Positions 1-7,842 of a stretch of DNA of 64,000 bases are shown piece by piece. The notes beneath the pieces were generated by a model. That model was not told where the DNA came from. It did no database searches and worked only from the letters and a program-made list of their open reading frames with translations. Origin of the DNA: Muribaculaceae bacterium (lineage in GTDB: Bacteria > Bacteroidota > Bacteroidia > Bacteroidales > Muribaculaceae); contig JAIDXM010000103.1 in the NCBI GenBank assembly GCA_029058745.1, positions 1 through 64,000 of the forward strand. Reading direction: 5' to 3'. Positions within the stretch are counted from its first letter, which is position 1; each line of letters opens with the position of its first letter. The position numbers and the translations under genes are program-made.

Positions 1-308
1 ACTTCATGACGTCGCCCGATTCGTGGTGACACAGAACTATAACCATCATTCATCAGAACCGATCCCAGACACGGTACAAGCAACTCATGACTCTCGCCGT
101 GGCTCCAATACTACGGGATGACGACAGCTATATGATAGCGGAGACCGACAGCCACCTTCTCAGGGTCATGAACGCCCTCGGCATCGAGACCCGACAGATA
201 GGAAATACGCTCATTTACCTTGCATCTGAGACAATCCCGGTATGCTCAAGCAAAAAAGGGCTAACCAAATTCTACCAAAGGTATTATCCCCTTCTTGCCG
301 CATCGTAG
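1..308 (+). pseudogene. 3' end of an acyltransferase-like gene, probably frameshifted
   Basis: The window opens inside a coding-like stretch. From base 2 one frame reads LHDVARFVVTQNYNHH up to about base 80, and a second frame then carries on from about base 69 to a stop at 306-308 (ending LTKFYQRYYPLLAAS). The second part has the look of the C-terminus of FeeM/N-acyl amino acid synthase-type GNAT proteins: a VMNALGIETRQIG segment, then a short strand and a Pro. The first part resembles the ELSRFVV-type strand that precedes it in that family. A one-base shift near 70-85 would join them, so the gene is probably broken. A separate small ORF starting at the ATG at 87 is the alternative. The family call is from memory of the pattern and is weak. 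Confidence 0.35.
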
Positions 309-400
309 CCCTCATCGGCCATACTACACAAAAGGGTACAAATAACCTTTAAAATCAAAGAAATACACTTTTGTGTTAGGAGAACTCCTCATTACGGTAG

Positions 401-408
401 TAATTTTG
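401..408 (+). promoter_or_regulatory. Bacteroidetes -7 promoter element before the first receptor gene
   Basis: TAATTTTG fits the TAnnTTTG consensus of the Bacteroidetes primary sigma factor and sits 26 bp before the ATG at 434. A TTTG lies at 370-373, but the 27-bp gap is longer than the usual 19-21, so the -33 element is not certain. Confidence 0.5.
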
Positions 409-433
409 CAGCATAAAATTAAAACATAGAAAA

Positions 434-2758
434 ATGAACCCACAATTAATCAGCCTTTTAATAGCATTTACAAGTATTGTATCTGCAAAGGCAGCTCAGT
501 ATTCGGGAGTAGTTCTGGATTCAGAAAAACAACCGTTGGAATATGCGAATATTGCTTTGCTTCATCCGCAGGACTCAACCCTCATTGCGGGCGGCATGAC
601 ATATAGTGATGGTTCCTTTTGTTTCGCCACAAAAGAATCTCCGGTCATTGTCCGTGTTTCATATCCTGGATATAATCCTTTATATAAGGATGCCACTGAA
701 AAAAATGTAGGTATTATCTCAATGACGGAGGGAGCTATGCTTGCAGAGGTGACAGTAACTGCAAATAGAGGTAAGCTGATTTCACAGAAAGTCGATAGAC
801 TAATATATGATGTGGAGAATGATCCGTTTGCCTCAAATAAAACAGCAATTCAACTCTTGGAGCAAACACCACGCATAATGGTAAATCAAAAGGAGGCCTC
901 CTTGAGTATGGTTGGACGGGAAGGTGCGAACGTCATGATTGACGGCAGAATCCTTTCAGGAGAGGAATCAAAAAGCTTTCTTTCCAACCTAAGAGCCGAA
1001 GAGATTTCTTCCATTGAGGTAATTCCGATACCTCCTGCCAAGTACAATTCTGAGCGAAATATAGGGTTGGTCAATATTCGTCTCAAACCGAATCCTTCAA
1101 TTGGCTTCCAAGGAGACCTGAATCTTAACTATGATCAGGGACACAAAGATAGCTGGTTCCCGTCGGCTACCCTTAATTGGCAAAAGAATAAATGGTCAGC
1201 CCGCATCGGACTAACACCTCGTATTATGCGAGGGAAACAGAACTCCTCTGAAACATTTAAAGCTGACACATATCAATATGAGAGAACCTCAGAGTTGGAA
1301 ACAGATTTGAGGGACTATGCTGCCAATGCGATATTCAAATATAATCCATCTTCAAAAGTTGAATTGGGAACAATTCTTGAAGGAGGTGTGGAAAATAACC
1401 AATTTGACATGAACCTTTTTTCGGGATCCGCAGAAATTCCCAACGGCAGTAAAACGGCGCAGATTAGGAACCCTAAGAATCACAGGTTCAATGTATCCGT
1501 ATTTGGTGATATTAACCTTGATGAGTCAGGGAAAACACTGACGCTCACCTATAACTCTCACTTCCGTAAAAGAGGAATCAACGACTCTTTCCACTCAATG
1601 GATAACTCAGATTCAAATTTGGTCTCTACCGGAATGTATTATTACAGAACCAATTCGTTTCTTGCGGATATTGTACTTCCTTATAGTTTCGCAAGAATAG
1701 AAGCTGGGGTTAGTGGTCAGATGGTTGATAACACCACGTATCTTAACAGCATATGGTCTGAAACCAAGCAGTCGGAGTCCGAATATAGATACGACGAGAA
1801 TATCTATTCGGCTTATGTGTCAGCATCTCGTCCATTGGGAAGTGCAGTCTATGCCAAACTTGGCGTGCGTTATGAATATACCGATGTAAAAGGAACTAGT
1901 CGCAGTATCAAGGAATCAACGCATGGTAATTATGGGAATTTTTTCCCCTCGGCATTTGTTATATGGAACGTAAACAACAATAATGCTATCAGTCTGAATT
2001 ACGCATATAGAATACAGCGACCGTACTTCGAAGATCTGAATCCATTTGTGAGATATTATGATTTTAATAATTTTCATCAAGGCAATCCGAATTTACGTCC
2101 CAGTAAATCTCACAATATAGAATTAAACTATTCATACAAAGGAAACCTGAATGTGACATTCTGGGGCAATGCCATCAACGATAACATTGAATACATCCCT
2201 CTTTTATTGGACAATGGAAATCAGACTCAACTATCCCTGAATGCTTCCAATATAAGAAAAGGTGGAATTTCAGTAAGCTACTATTTTGCTCCGTTGGAAT
2301 GGTTTTCTCTCTCGGCTCAGGCATCCGGGTTCTATAACCATAGCCATTGCTATATCCCGGAGCTATCCATCAAAGATCTTGATGGATGGGGAGGCAATTT
2401 CAATCTTTATGCCAATTTCTTTTTAAACCGGTCTAAGTCCATGCGTGGAGGAGTTTCTTACTGGCAGACGCTTCCCTCATATGACGGATTACAAAAGATG
2501 AACGGCGTTGGAGCATTGAGCATAGATTACTCTTATTCCTTGATGAACGATCGGCTTGTGCTTTCAGCAGGAATAAACGATATTTTTAATCAGAATATAT
2601 CCAAATCAAAGCGATTCTATCAAGATTATACCTACAAGTCTGTAACCAATGGATTCCAAAGAAGTATTTGGATCGGCGTGACATGGAAGTTCGGAAAACG
2701 TACAGTTAGTGACGTAGAAGGATATGCGAAAGATGTCTTGGGCGGACGAGGAATATGA
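434..2758 (+). CDS. TonB-dependent receptor-like outer membrane beta-barrel protein
   Basis: This 774-residue protein has a signal peptide (MNPQLISLLIAFTSIVSAKA), a carboxypeptidase-regulatory-like beta-sandwich (about 22-95, with GVVLDSEKQPLEYANIALL), a plug region (about 105-215, with SIEVIPIPPAKYNSE), and a long C-terminal barrel of the OMP_b-brl_3 type. The motif RIQRPYFEDLNPFVRY followed by GNPNLRPSKSHNIEL is typical of that barrel family. It acts in the outer membrane. The substrate is unknown, because no SusD partner or enzyme lies beside it. The beta-barrel gene at 2781 follows after 22 bp and is probably co-transcribed. The family assignment is solid; the transport role is inferred. 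Confidence 0.85.
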   Translation: MNPQLISLLIAFTSIVSAKAAQYSGVVLDSEKQPLEYANIALLHPQDSTLIAGGMTYSDGSFCFATKESPVIVRVSYPGYNPLYKDATEKNVGIISMTEGAMLAEVTVTANRGKLISQKVDRLIYDVENDPFASNKTAIQLLEQTPRIMVNQKEASLSMVGREGANVMIDGRILSGEESKSFLSNLRAEEISSIEVIPIPPAKYNSERNIGLVNIRLKPNPSIGFQGDLNLNYDQGHKDSWFPSATLNWQKNKWSARIGLTPRIMRGKQNSSETFKADTYQYERTSELETDLRDYAANAIFKYNPSSKVELGTILEGGVENNQFDMNLFSGSAEIPNGSKTAQIRNPKNHRFNVSVFGDINLDESGKTLTLTYNSHFRKRGINDSFHSMDNSDSNLVSTGMYYYRTNSFLADIVLPYSFARIEAGVSGQMVDNTTYLNSIWSETKQSESEYRYDENIYSAYVSASRPLGSAVYAKLGVRYEYTDVKGTSRSIKESTHGNYGNFFPSAFVIWNVNNNNAISLNYAYRIQRPYFEDLNPFVRYYDFNNFHQGNPNLRPSKSHNIELNYSYKGNLNVTFWGNAINDNIEYIPLLLDNGNQTQLSLNASNIRKGGISVSYYFAPLEWFSLSAQASGFYNHSHCYIPELSIKDLDGWGGNFNLYANFFLNRSKSMRGGVSYWQTLPSYDGLQKMNGVGALSIDYSYSLMNDRLVLSAGINDIFNQNISKSKRFYQDYTYKSVTNGFQRSIWIGVTWKFGKRTVSDVEGYAKDVLGGRGI

Positions 2759-2780
2759 TAATAGGAAGATAATCAATATA

Positions 2781-3428
2781 ATGATCAAGCGCACACTAAT
2801 ATTAACCCTTTTAGTTTTTGTGCATTGCTTAAGCAATGCACAAAAACTAAACTATGCATTAGAAACGGGTTATACCTATAATCATCTTTCTGTTAGTCAA
2901 TATAATTCTTCTGGCCGAAATGGATTTAAGGTTGGCGGACTTATAGATTTTACCATAAACAACAATCTATCATTTGAATCAGGTTTATCGTACATAAGGA
3001 AGGGTGGTAGCACTTATGGGAACTATCTTCTATGTTCAGACATTAGTAGAATTAAATTTTCATCAATGGATTATCTTCAAATTCCTTTGATGACAGGATA
3101 TATCTTTAATTTTCCTCAAAAATTTTCAATTAAACCAGAGTTAGGAGCTTATTATGCTGTCGGTTTATCAGGCGATTCCTATATAACTGGCATAGATAAC
3201 TTTGGGCAACCTTACGAGGCAAGAGTATCTACATTCTCCGATGGGTATGGCAAACCCTATAGGCCTTGTAATCGTAACGATGTCGGTCTTTCCTTTTCCG
3301 TTAATATATCATATAAACACGTCGGAATCAAGCTTGGTTATGACATGGGATTGACAAATGCGACATATTATGGAAACGGAAAACATCGTACATTGTCCAT
3401 GTCCGCTATTTACTGGATAAAACAATAA
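2781..3428 (+). CDS. Small outer membrane beta-barrel protein (PorT/OMP_b-brl_2 type)
   Basis: I place the start at 2781 because MIKRTLILTLLVFVHCLSNAQ there forms a clean signal peptide ending in the SNAQ pattern common in Bacteroidetes. An upstream ATG at 2724 would overlap the previous gene. The mature part (about 195 residues) is built of alternating strands with Tyr/Phe/Gly, for example GFKVGGLIDFTINNNLSFES and YLQIPLMTGYIFNF, as in PorT-like porins. It follows the receptor gene by 22 bp, so the two may form a unit. The function is unknown. The DNA is more AT-rich than the genes further right. Confidence 0.75.
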   Translation: MIKRTLILTLLVFVHCLSNAQKLNYALETGYTYNHLSVSQYNSSGRNGFKVGGLIDFTINNNLSFESGLSYIRKGGSTYGNYLLCSDISRIKFSSMDYLQIPLMTGYIFNFPQKFSIKPELGAYYAVGLSGDSYITGIDNFGQPYEARVSTFSDGYGKPYRPCNRNDVGLSFSVNISYKHVGIKLGYDMGLTNATYYGNGKHRTLSMSAIYWIKQ

Positions 3429-3585
3429 TCGAATACGTTCCTTGCAGTGTTTTAAACGGCCGTTTTTGAGATTGTCCGGCTACCGGGCTTCAGACTGCCA
3501 AAAACAAGGAAATATCCGTCTCAAAACCCATATCTAAATCAAGTTATCTTTTCGTGAGAGAAACTTGGTTTTAGAGACTCCCTAA

Positions 3586-3639
3586 ACCGACTTCTTGCCC
3601 AAAGTGGGTTAAAAATACCACTTTTGGCAAGAAGTCGGT
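3586..3639. repeat. 22-bp inverted repeat (hairpin 1)
   Basis: Arms 3586-3607 and 3618-3639 are complementary except for one base, around a 10-base AT-rich loop. The inner end is AAGTGG/CCACTT and the outer end ACCGACTT/AAGTCGGT. It is related to the hairpin at 3717-3766: the right arms share 16 of 20 bases. It could be the terminator of the beta-barrel gene, but a pair of related copies suggests a repeated element. Confidence 0.75.
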
Positions 3640-3716
3640 CTATAAATAGAATCATCAACACTCAAATTTACCACCATACGCCATATTTACCACCCCTGCA
3701 GTGGTAAATTCAATCT

Positions 3717-3766
3717 ACGACTTTTAGCTATAAGTGGTAAAATATCCACTTATAGCTAAAAGTCGT
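3717..3766. repeat. 21-bp perfect inverted repeat (hairpin 2)
   Basis: Arms 3717-3737 and 3746-3766 are perfectly complementary around an 8-base loop. The core CGACTTTTAGCTATAAGTGG matches the first hairpin in layout (CGACTT...AAGTGG). It ends 87 bp before the promoter-like element of the toxin gene. Confidence 0.8.
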
Positions 3767-3852
3767 TTTGCCAATACCCCTCAGACTCCCATCTCATGCT
3801 CATACAAGTAATATTTCCGGTATTATTGTTTCGTTTGTTGGAAACAATTTAG

Positions 3853-3860
3853 TAACTTTG
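3853..3860 (+). promoter_or_regulatory. -7 promoter element of the toxin-antitoxin operon
   Basis: TAACTTTG matches the TAnnTTTG consensus. It lies 18 bp before the ATG at 3879, giving a very short leader. This supports the 3879 start over the upstream in-frame ATG at 3768, which would begin inside the region of the second hairpin. Confidence 0.65.
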
Positions 3861-3878
3861 CAACGTTATAATAAAAGA

Positions 3879-4217
3879 ATGATGGAAGCGAACAAAGTTA
3901 ATATCTTTCTGAGTGACGAAGCCAAGGCGTTTGTCCGCTCTCTCCCCGAAAAGGCTAAAAAGAAAATTACCTTCAATATCCGTAAGGTCGAGGAAGGAGA
4001 AATGGATAAAGACCTTTTCAAGAAACTCAACGATAATATTTGGGAGCTTCGCACATCTTATAACGGAATGTGTTACCGTCTATTAGCCTTTTGGGATAAA
4101 GAACGTCGGGCGTTGATTATCGCCACTCACGGATTTGTCAAAAAGACGTGGAAAGTACCACAAAAGGAGATAGACAGGGCGGAAGCGTTTATGAAACAAT
4201 ATTACAGCAACGAATAA
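3879..4217 (+). CDS. higB: RelE/HigB-type toxin of a type II toxin-antitoxin pair
   Basis: The 112-residue protein starting MMEANKVNIFLSDEAKAFVRSL has the phage Gp49/HigB layout: an N-terminal strand, two helices (EKAKKKITFNIRKVEEGEMD), then FKKLNDNIWELRTSYNGMCYRLLAFWD, where the LNDNIWELR and YRLLAFW strands carry the basic residues typical of RelE-fold mRNA interferases, and a final Lys-rich helix (GFVKKTWKVPQKEIDRAEAF). The antitoxin gene follows after 11 bp, and the toxin-first order is characteristic of HigBA. The start is chosen from the promoter position and family length. mRNA cleavage is inferred from the family. Confidence 0.85.
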   Translation: MMEANKVNIFLSDEAKAFVRSLPEKAKKKITFNIRKVEEGEMDKDLFKKLNDNIWELRTSYNGMCYRLLAFWDKERRALIIATHGFVKKTWKVPQKEIDRAEAFMKQYYSNE

Positions 4218-4228
4218 TTACTTAAGAT

Positions 4229-4561
4229 ATGGCAAGAATGAATTTGACCCCTGCAAGTGAACTTGTTGATGAAGTCTGGGGAAAAGTCGGAACCCCGGCG
4301 CGTGACGAGATGGAAGCGCAGTTAAAGGAGGAACTCAACGCCTACTTTGTCGGCGAAGCCATAAAGAAAGCACGCCAAGCACAGAACCTCACTCAAGAAG
4401 AATTGGGAGAGCGCATAGGCGTACAGCGCGCGCAGATTTCAAGACTGGAAAAAGGCAAGAGCGTTATAACTCTTCCAACAATGAGCCGTGTATTTAAGGC
4501 ATTAGGTATCAAATCCGGTGTTCTTGATTTAGGGGCAGTTGGGAAGGTAGCACTTTGGTAA
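4229..4561 (+). CDS. higA: HigA-like XRE family antitoxin
   Basis: This 110-residue protein has an N-terminal extension (1-45), then a helix-turn-helix of the XRE type: IKKARQAQNLTQEELGERIG, then VQRAQISRLEKGKS, with the LTQEELG and ISRLEKG signatures. It should neutralise the upstream toxin and repress the shared operon. It is co-transcribed with the toxin (11-bp gap). An 18-bp perfect palindrome lies 12 bp after the stop codon. Confidence 0.9.
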   Translation: MARMNLTPASELVDEVWGKVGTPARDEMEAQLKEELNAYFVGEAIKKARQAQNLTQEELGERIGVQRAQISRLEKGKSVITLPTMSRVFKALGIKSGVLDLGAVGKVALW

Positions 4562-4573
4562 AACCTTAGCCTT

Positions 4574-4591
4574 TTACACTTTAAAGTGTAA
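4574..4591. promoter_or_regulatory. 18-bp perfect palindrome after the antitoxin gene
   Basis: TTACACTTTAAAGTGTAA is its own reverse complement. It lies between the antitoxin stop and the recombinase start. It may be an operator for the recombinase gene or for a DNA-binding protein. It is too short and lacks the U-tract expected of a terminator. Confidence 0.5.
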
Positions 4592-4599
4592 CGATCTTT

Positions 4600-4644
4600 T
4601 TGCCGTACTTTATTTGTGCTTTTTGTGTAGATAAAGTACGGCAA
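4600..4644. repeat. 14-bp inverted repeat before the recombinase fragment
   Basis: TTGCCGTACTTTAT (4600-4613) and ATAAAGTACGGCAA (4631-4644) are perfect inverted copies, 17 bp apart, ending 35 bp before the recombinase ATG. Serine recombinases usually act on inverted-repeat subsites just upstream of their own gene, so this may be a res-type subsite. That is inference from position. Confidence 0.5.
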
Positions 4645-4679
4645 TATCTCTTTCTCATAATACATTCACAAAAGACACC

Positions 4680-4833
4680 ATGACCATAGGATATGCAAGG
4701 GTATCGACATCCGGACAGAACCTTGACGGACAGTGCGACAGTCTCCGGCAAGCCGGATGCGAGAGGATATACAGCGAGAAAATATCCGGAGCCAAGGCGC
4801 AGCGTCCGGAACTGGAGCGGATGCTCGACTTTT
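4680..4833 (+). pseudogene. Serine recombinase (resolvase), 5' fragment only
   Basis: [20 protein letters not shown] followed by [20 protein letters not shown] and [10 protein letters not shown] is the start of the resolvase/invertase catalytic domain, with the nucleophilic Ser in YARVSTSGQ. Normal family members then continue with a GDxLVVxKLDRLxRS segment and a C-terminal helix-turn-helix, about 185-200 residues in all. Here the similarity ends at about residue 51 and the frame runs on through the antisense of an unrelated gene to a stop at 4914-4916. The gene is therefore truncated and inactive as a recombinase. Confidence 0.85.
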
Positions 4834-5222
4834 TTCTTCAGACCGAGAGCTTCCGTAACCTTAGCCCATATCTGTTTGAAGAAGCCGGCTATCCGCATCC
4901 CGCACATGGAGATTAACCAGTCGTTCCCATTTCCCTCCTTCTTGATTATGACCTCCTGACAATATTTTTCCGGAATCCTTTTCCCATTGGAGGGGTCTTT
5001 CCAAGGATACGGTTCAAACGTCACCGACCCGCCATTTAATATGTAGTCCTGACACTTCGGGTCAGACACCCCTATGATGACAAGCTCACGCAAGAGCCTT
5101 GTCTCCTCGGGATGCCTCCGTTCCAAAGCCGAATGCACTCCTGAAACTGTTTTCTCCAACAGCTTCTTGTCTGCCTCGGCAAAAGTTATTAAATCATGTT
5201 TAAACTTTTTCCCGTTTGTCAT
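4834..5222 (-). pseudogene. Unknown gene, 3' end lost at the recombinase junction
   Basis: On the minus strand an open frame runs from 5222 to a stop at 4581. Only the first 130 or so residues (MTNGKKFKHDLITFAEADKK to about [13 protein letters not shown]) look like genuine protein; the rest is the antisense of the recombinase fragment. The authentic part is charged and soluble, with an N-terminal helical segment (DKKLLEKTVSGVHSALERRH) and no signal peptide. I do not recognise the family. The lost C-terminus and the lost recombinase 3' end meet at about 4828-4836, pointing to one deletion or insertion event. Confidence 0.55.
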
Positions 5223-5298
5223 GTCACATTTCAGGGGGAAGAAAATTCCACGACACTCAGGTTACTTCTCCCGACACACAGAATTTACTATATAGATT

Positions 5299-7752
5299 AT
5301 GAACTTAAGATTTCTGATGCCCTTATGCGCGGGCATCATACCTCTTGCGACATATGCGGCCGGCGATGTCTCCGGCAAGGTCATCAATAAAGAATCCGGA
5401 GCTCCTATGGATTTCGCGACAGTGCAACTCGTTGACGCAAACACAGGCAAGCCACTCCCGATAGGCACCAACACCGATGAGGACGGAGCCTTCATACTCA
5501 AAGGAGTGAAAGACGGCACATATATTGTCCGCGTATCCAATATAGGCAGCGTGGCACAGGAACGCCAAGTCAATGTCAAAGGAGGAGATGTCAGTATTGG
5601 CACGATAATCATGGCCGACGACACTAAGCTACTACAGGAAGTTGTGGTGGAAGGGGTGAGAAGCCAGATGCGTTTCGAACTTGACAGGAAAGTCTTCACC
5701 GTTGACGCAAACGTCACAGCCGCCGGACAGTCCGCCTCCGAACTGCTGGAATCAATCCCTTCCGTCGAAGTAGATCAGGACGGTGAAGTTTCGCTCAGAG
5801 GGAACTCCTCTGTCACTGTCTGGATCAACGGTAAAGAGTCTGGTCTTACTGCCGACAACAGGGCACAGATTCTCGAGCAGATTCCGGCTGAGACAATCGA
5901 CCGTATTGAAGTCATCACTAATCCCTCGGCCAAATATAGTCCGGAAGGGACTGCCGGAATCATCAACATAGTACTCAAGAAAGACCGCAAGGCCGGATAT
6001 TATGGAAGCGCTGAAATCGGTGTCAACTCGAGAGGGGGAGGCAACCTTGGCGCCAACATAAATCTCAATTCTTCAAAAGTGGATGCATATGCCGGCGTGG
6101 GGTTCAGAATGAGACACGCAAAGGGAGGCTCAGCCATGAACCGCGTGTTTGATGACGGCACATTCACCAACTCCTCAGGAGAAAGTCCAAGCCATGGCAA
6201 CGGACTGTTCTTCCGTCTCGGGGCAACATATCACCTCACCGATAAAGATGACATATATGCCAACGGATTCGGAATGCTCGGTCACAACTGGGGACGCTCA
6301 ACAACACTCTACTCATCGAACGTGCCAGGCAACTGGACGCTCAACAACGATATCTCAAGAAACCGTCGGGACAATCATGGAATGCATATCGAAGCCGGAT
6401 ACTCCCACAAATGGTCGGACTCCCACACCCTCGACGTCAACGGCGCCTACAACAACTGGGGCGGCCCGAACTGGAGGTCATATTTTGAGGATATCGAATA
6501 TACCGACCGTAAGGAAGAAAAGTACCAGGAGCAGAACATGGATATGGGCACACGTTCATGGGAAGCCAAAGTGGATTACACCAACCAGATGACGGAATGG
6601 CTGAAACTGGAAGCGGGATACAACGGCAACTATAATTACGAGAATACTCCCACTGACACTTATTCCGGCACCTCACAGGCAGATATGGTACAGAACCAAG
6701 CCCTTTACAACCGATTCATATATCGCAATAATATATCAGCATTCTATGCGACACTGGGTGGAAAAGTAGATAAGTTCAGCTTCTCGGCAGGCCTTCGCGC
6801 GGAATCCTGGCAGGTAAGGACCCGTTCCCTCTCATTCGGAGAAAAGGAAAGTGATGTGGATGAGTTCCGCAAAAACAATTTTGCCCTCTTTCCAAGCGCA
6901 TTCGTGTCATGGTCGTTGCCACACGACAACGAAATGCAACTTAACTTCACACGACGCATACGTCGTCCATGGGGAGGGCAACTCAACTCGTTCCGTGACA
7001 TATCCAACCCCACCAATATCTCCTACGGCAATCCGGAACTACAGCCTCAGTATTCAAATGCTTTCGAGCTTAATTACATCAAAAGCTGGACTTTCCATAT
7101 GGTCAGTCTGTCGGCATACATGCGCACAAGTACCGACATGATGAACCGTATAAGCTATCTGGACGGTGATGTGATGTACACCACCTGGGCAAACGTAGCC
7201 GACGAATTGAACTCCGGTTGTGAGATTGTGGCGAAAAATTCCCTTTTCAGAAGTCGCCTCGACCTTACCACCACTGTGAATCTCTATAACAACCATATCA
7301 GCGCATGGAACTACGACTTCAAATCGGAAAGCGGCAACCTGATTCCGTTGAACGGAGAGAAACAGAACAGCTTCGCCTGGGATGCCCGCATGATGGCGAA
7401 TGTGCGTCTCCCTTGGTCGATATCTTTCCAGGCTACAGGCAACTACAATTCCAAGATGCTCTCCGCACAGGGTTCCCGTCAAGGTGGATGGAGTGTTGAC
7501 CTCGGTGTCCGCAGAGTGTTCGGTCCATGGTCTCTTTCGCTTAACTGCCGCGACCTGTTCGATTCCCGTAAATTCAAAAGCACAACCACCGGGCCCGACT
7601 ATACCCAATACGACGAACGATGGAGAAACGGACGAACCGTACGCCTCACTCTAAAATTCTCATTCGGAAACATGAATGCCAAGCAGGGACGCGACCAGGG
7701 CGGTGAGGCCATGGATGCCAACAGCAGCTATGGCGACGGTGGAGAAATCTGA
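5299..7752 (+). CDS. TonB-dependent receptor family protein (OMP_b-brl_3 type)
   Basis: The 817-residue protein has a signal peptide (MNLRFLMPLCAGIIPLATYA), a carboxypeptidase-regulatory-like domain (about 22-105, GKVINKESGAPMDFATVQLV), a plug (about 112-215, with SASELLESIPSVEVDQDGEV and RIEVITNPSAKYSPEGTAGI, the hallmark of this family), and a barrel containing FTRRIRRPWGGQLNSFRDIS and GNPELQPQYSNAFELNY. It ends with a soluble acidic tail rich in Asp/Gly. It acts in the outer membrane. The ligand is unknown and no SusD lies beside it. It is a distant paralogue of the receptor at 434-2758. Confidence 0.88.
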   Translation: MNLRFLMPLCAGIIPLATYAAGDVSGKVINKESGAPMDFATVQLVDANTGKPLPIGTNTDEDGAFILKGVKDGTYIVRVSNIGSVAQERQVNVKGGDVSIGTIIMADDTKLLQEVVVEGVRSQMRFELDRKVFTVDANVTAAGQSASELLESIPSVEVDQDGEVSLRGNSSVTVWINGKESGLTADNRAQILEQIPAETIDRIEVITNPSAKYSPEGTAGIINIVLKKDRKAGYYGSAEIGVNSRGGGNLGANINLNSSKVDAYAGVGFRMRHAKGGSAMNRVFDDGTFTNSSGESPSHGNGLFFRLGATYHLTDKDDIYANGFGMLGHNWGRSTTLYSSNVPGNWTLNNDISRNRRDNHGMHIEAGYSHKWSDSHTLDVNGAYNNWGGPNWRSYFEDIEYTDRKEEKYQEQNMDMGTRSWEAKVDYTNQMTEWLKLEAGYNGNYNYENTPTDTYSGTSQADMVQNQALYNRFIYRNNISAFYATLGGKVDKFSFSAGLRAESWQVRTRSLSFGEKESDVDEFRKNNFALFPSAFVSWSLPHDNEMQLNFTRRIRRPWGGQLNSFRDISNPTNISYGNPELQPQYSNAFELNYIKSWTFHMVSLSAYMRTSTDMMNRISYLDGDVMYTTWANVADELNSGCEIVAKNSLFRSRLDLTTTVNLYNNHISAWNYDFKSESGNLIPLNGEKQNSFAWDARMMANVRLPWSISFQATGNYNSKMLSAQGSRQGGWSVDLGVRRVFGPWSLSLNCRDLFDSRKFKSTTTGPDYTQYDERWRNGRTVRLTLKFSFGNMNAKQGRDQGGEAMDANSSYGDGGEI

Positions 7753-7777
7753 TTACGGTAAATTACAGCGGACACAA

Positions 7778-7840
7778 GTTATATCCCAAAACGAATCATC
7801 CGAATTGTTACAATTCGGATGATTCGTTTTGGGATATAAC
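7778..7840. terminator. 30-bp perfect palindromic hairpin between convergent genes
   Basis: Arms 7778-7807 and 7811-7840 are perfectly complementary around a 3-base loop (TTA). It sits 25 bp after the receptor stop and 2 bp beyond the end of the convergent Gly/Pro-rich gene. The position and symmetry fit a bidirectional terminator. The stem is much longer than usual. Confidence 0.75.
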
Positions 7841-7842
7841 CA

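Larger units (their letters stand above)
3429..3852. other. Hairpin-rich intergenic region upstream of the toxin-antitoxin pair
   Basis: I see no convincing gene in these 424 bp. They hold AAACGGCCGTTT (3454-3465, palindromic), a 22-bp inverted repeat with one mismatch (3586-3607 with 3618-3639), a 9-bp inverted repeat ATTTACCAC/GTGGTAAAT (3685-3693 with 3701-3709), and a perfect 21-bp inverted repeat (3717-3737 with 3746-3766). TTTACCACC also recurs directly at about 3667 and 3686. Confidence 0.7.

Noticed and set aside
3666-3710. CRISPR array from recurring TTTACCACC
   Set aside because: There are only two short copies, without regular spacers or repeats of normal length.
3768-3878. Longer N-terminus of the toxin starting at 3768
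   Set aside because: It would begin just beyond the hairpin and upstream of the -7 element, and its 37 extra residues do not resemble the family.
4680-4916. Full 78-residue plus-strand protein as an intact small recombinase
   Set aside because: Residues after about 51 are the antisense of another gene and do not match the recombinase family.
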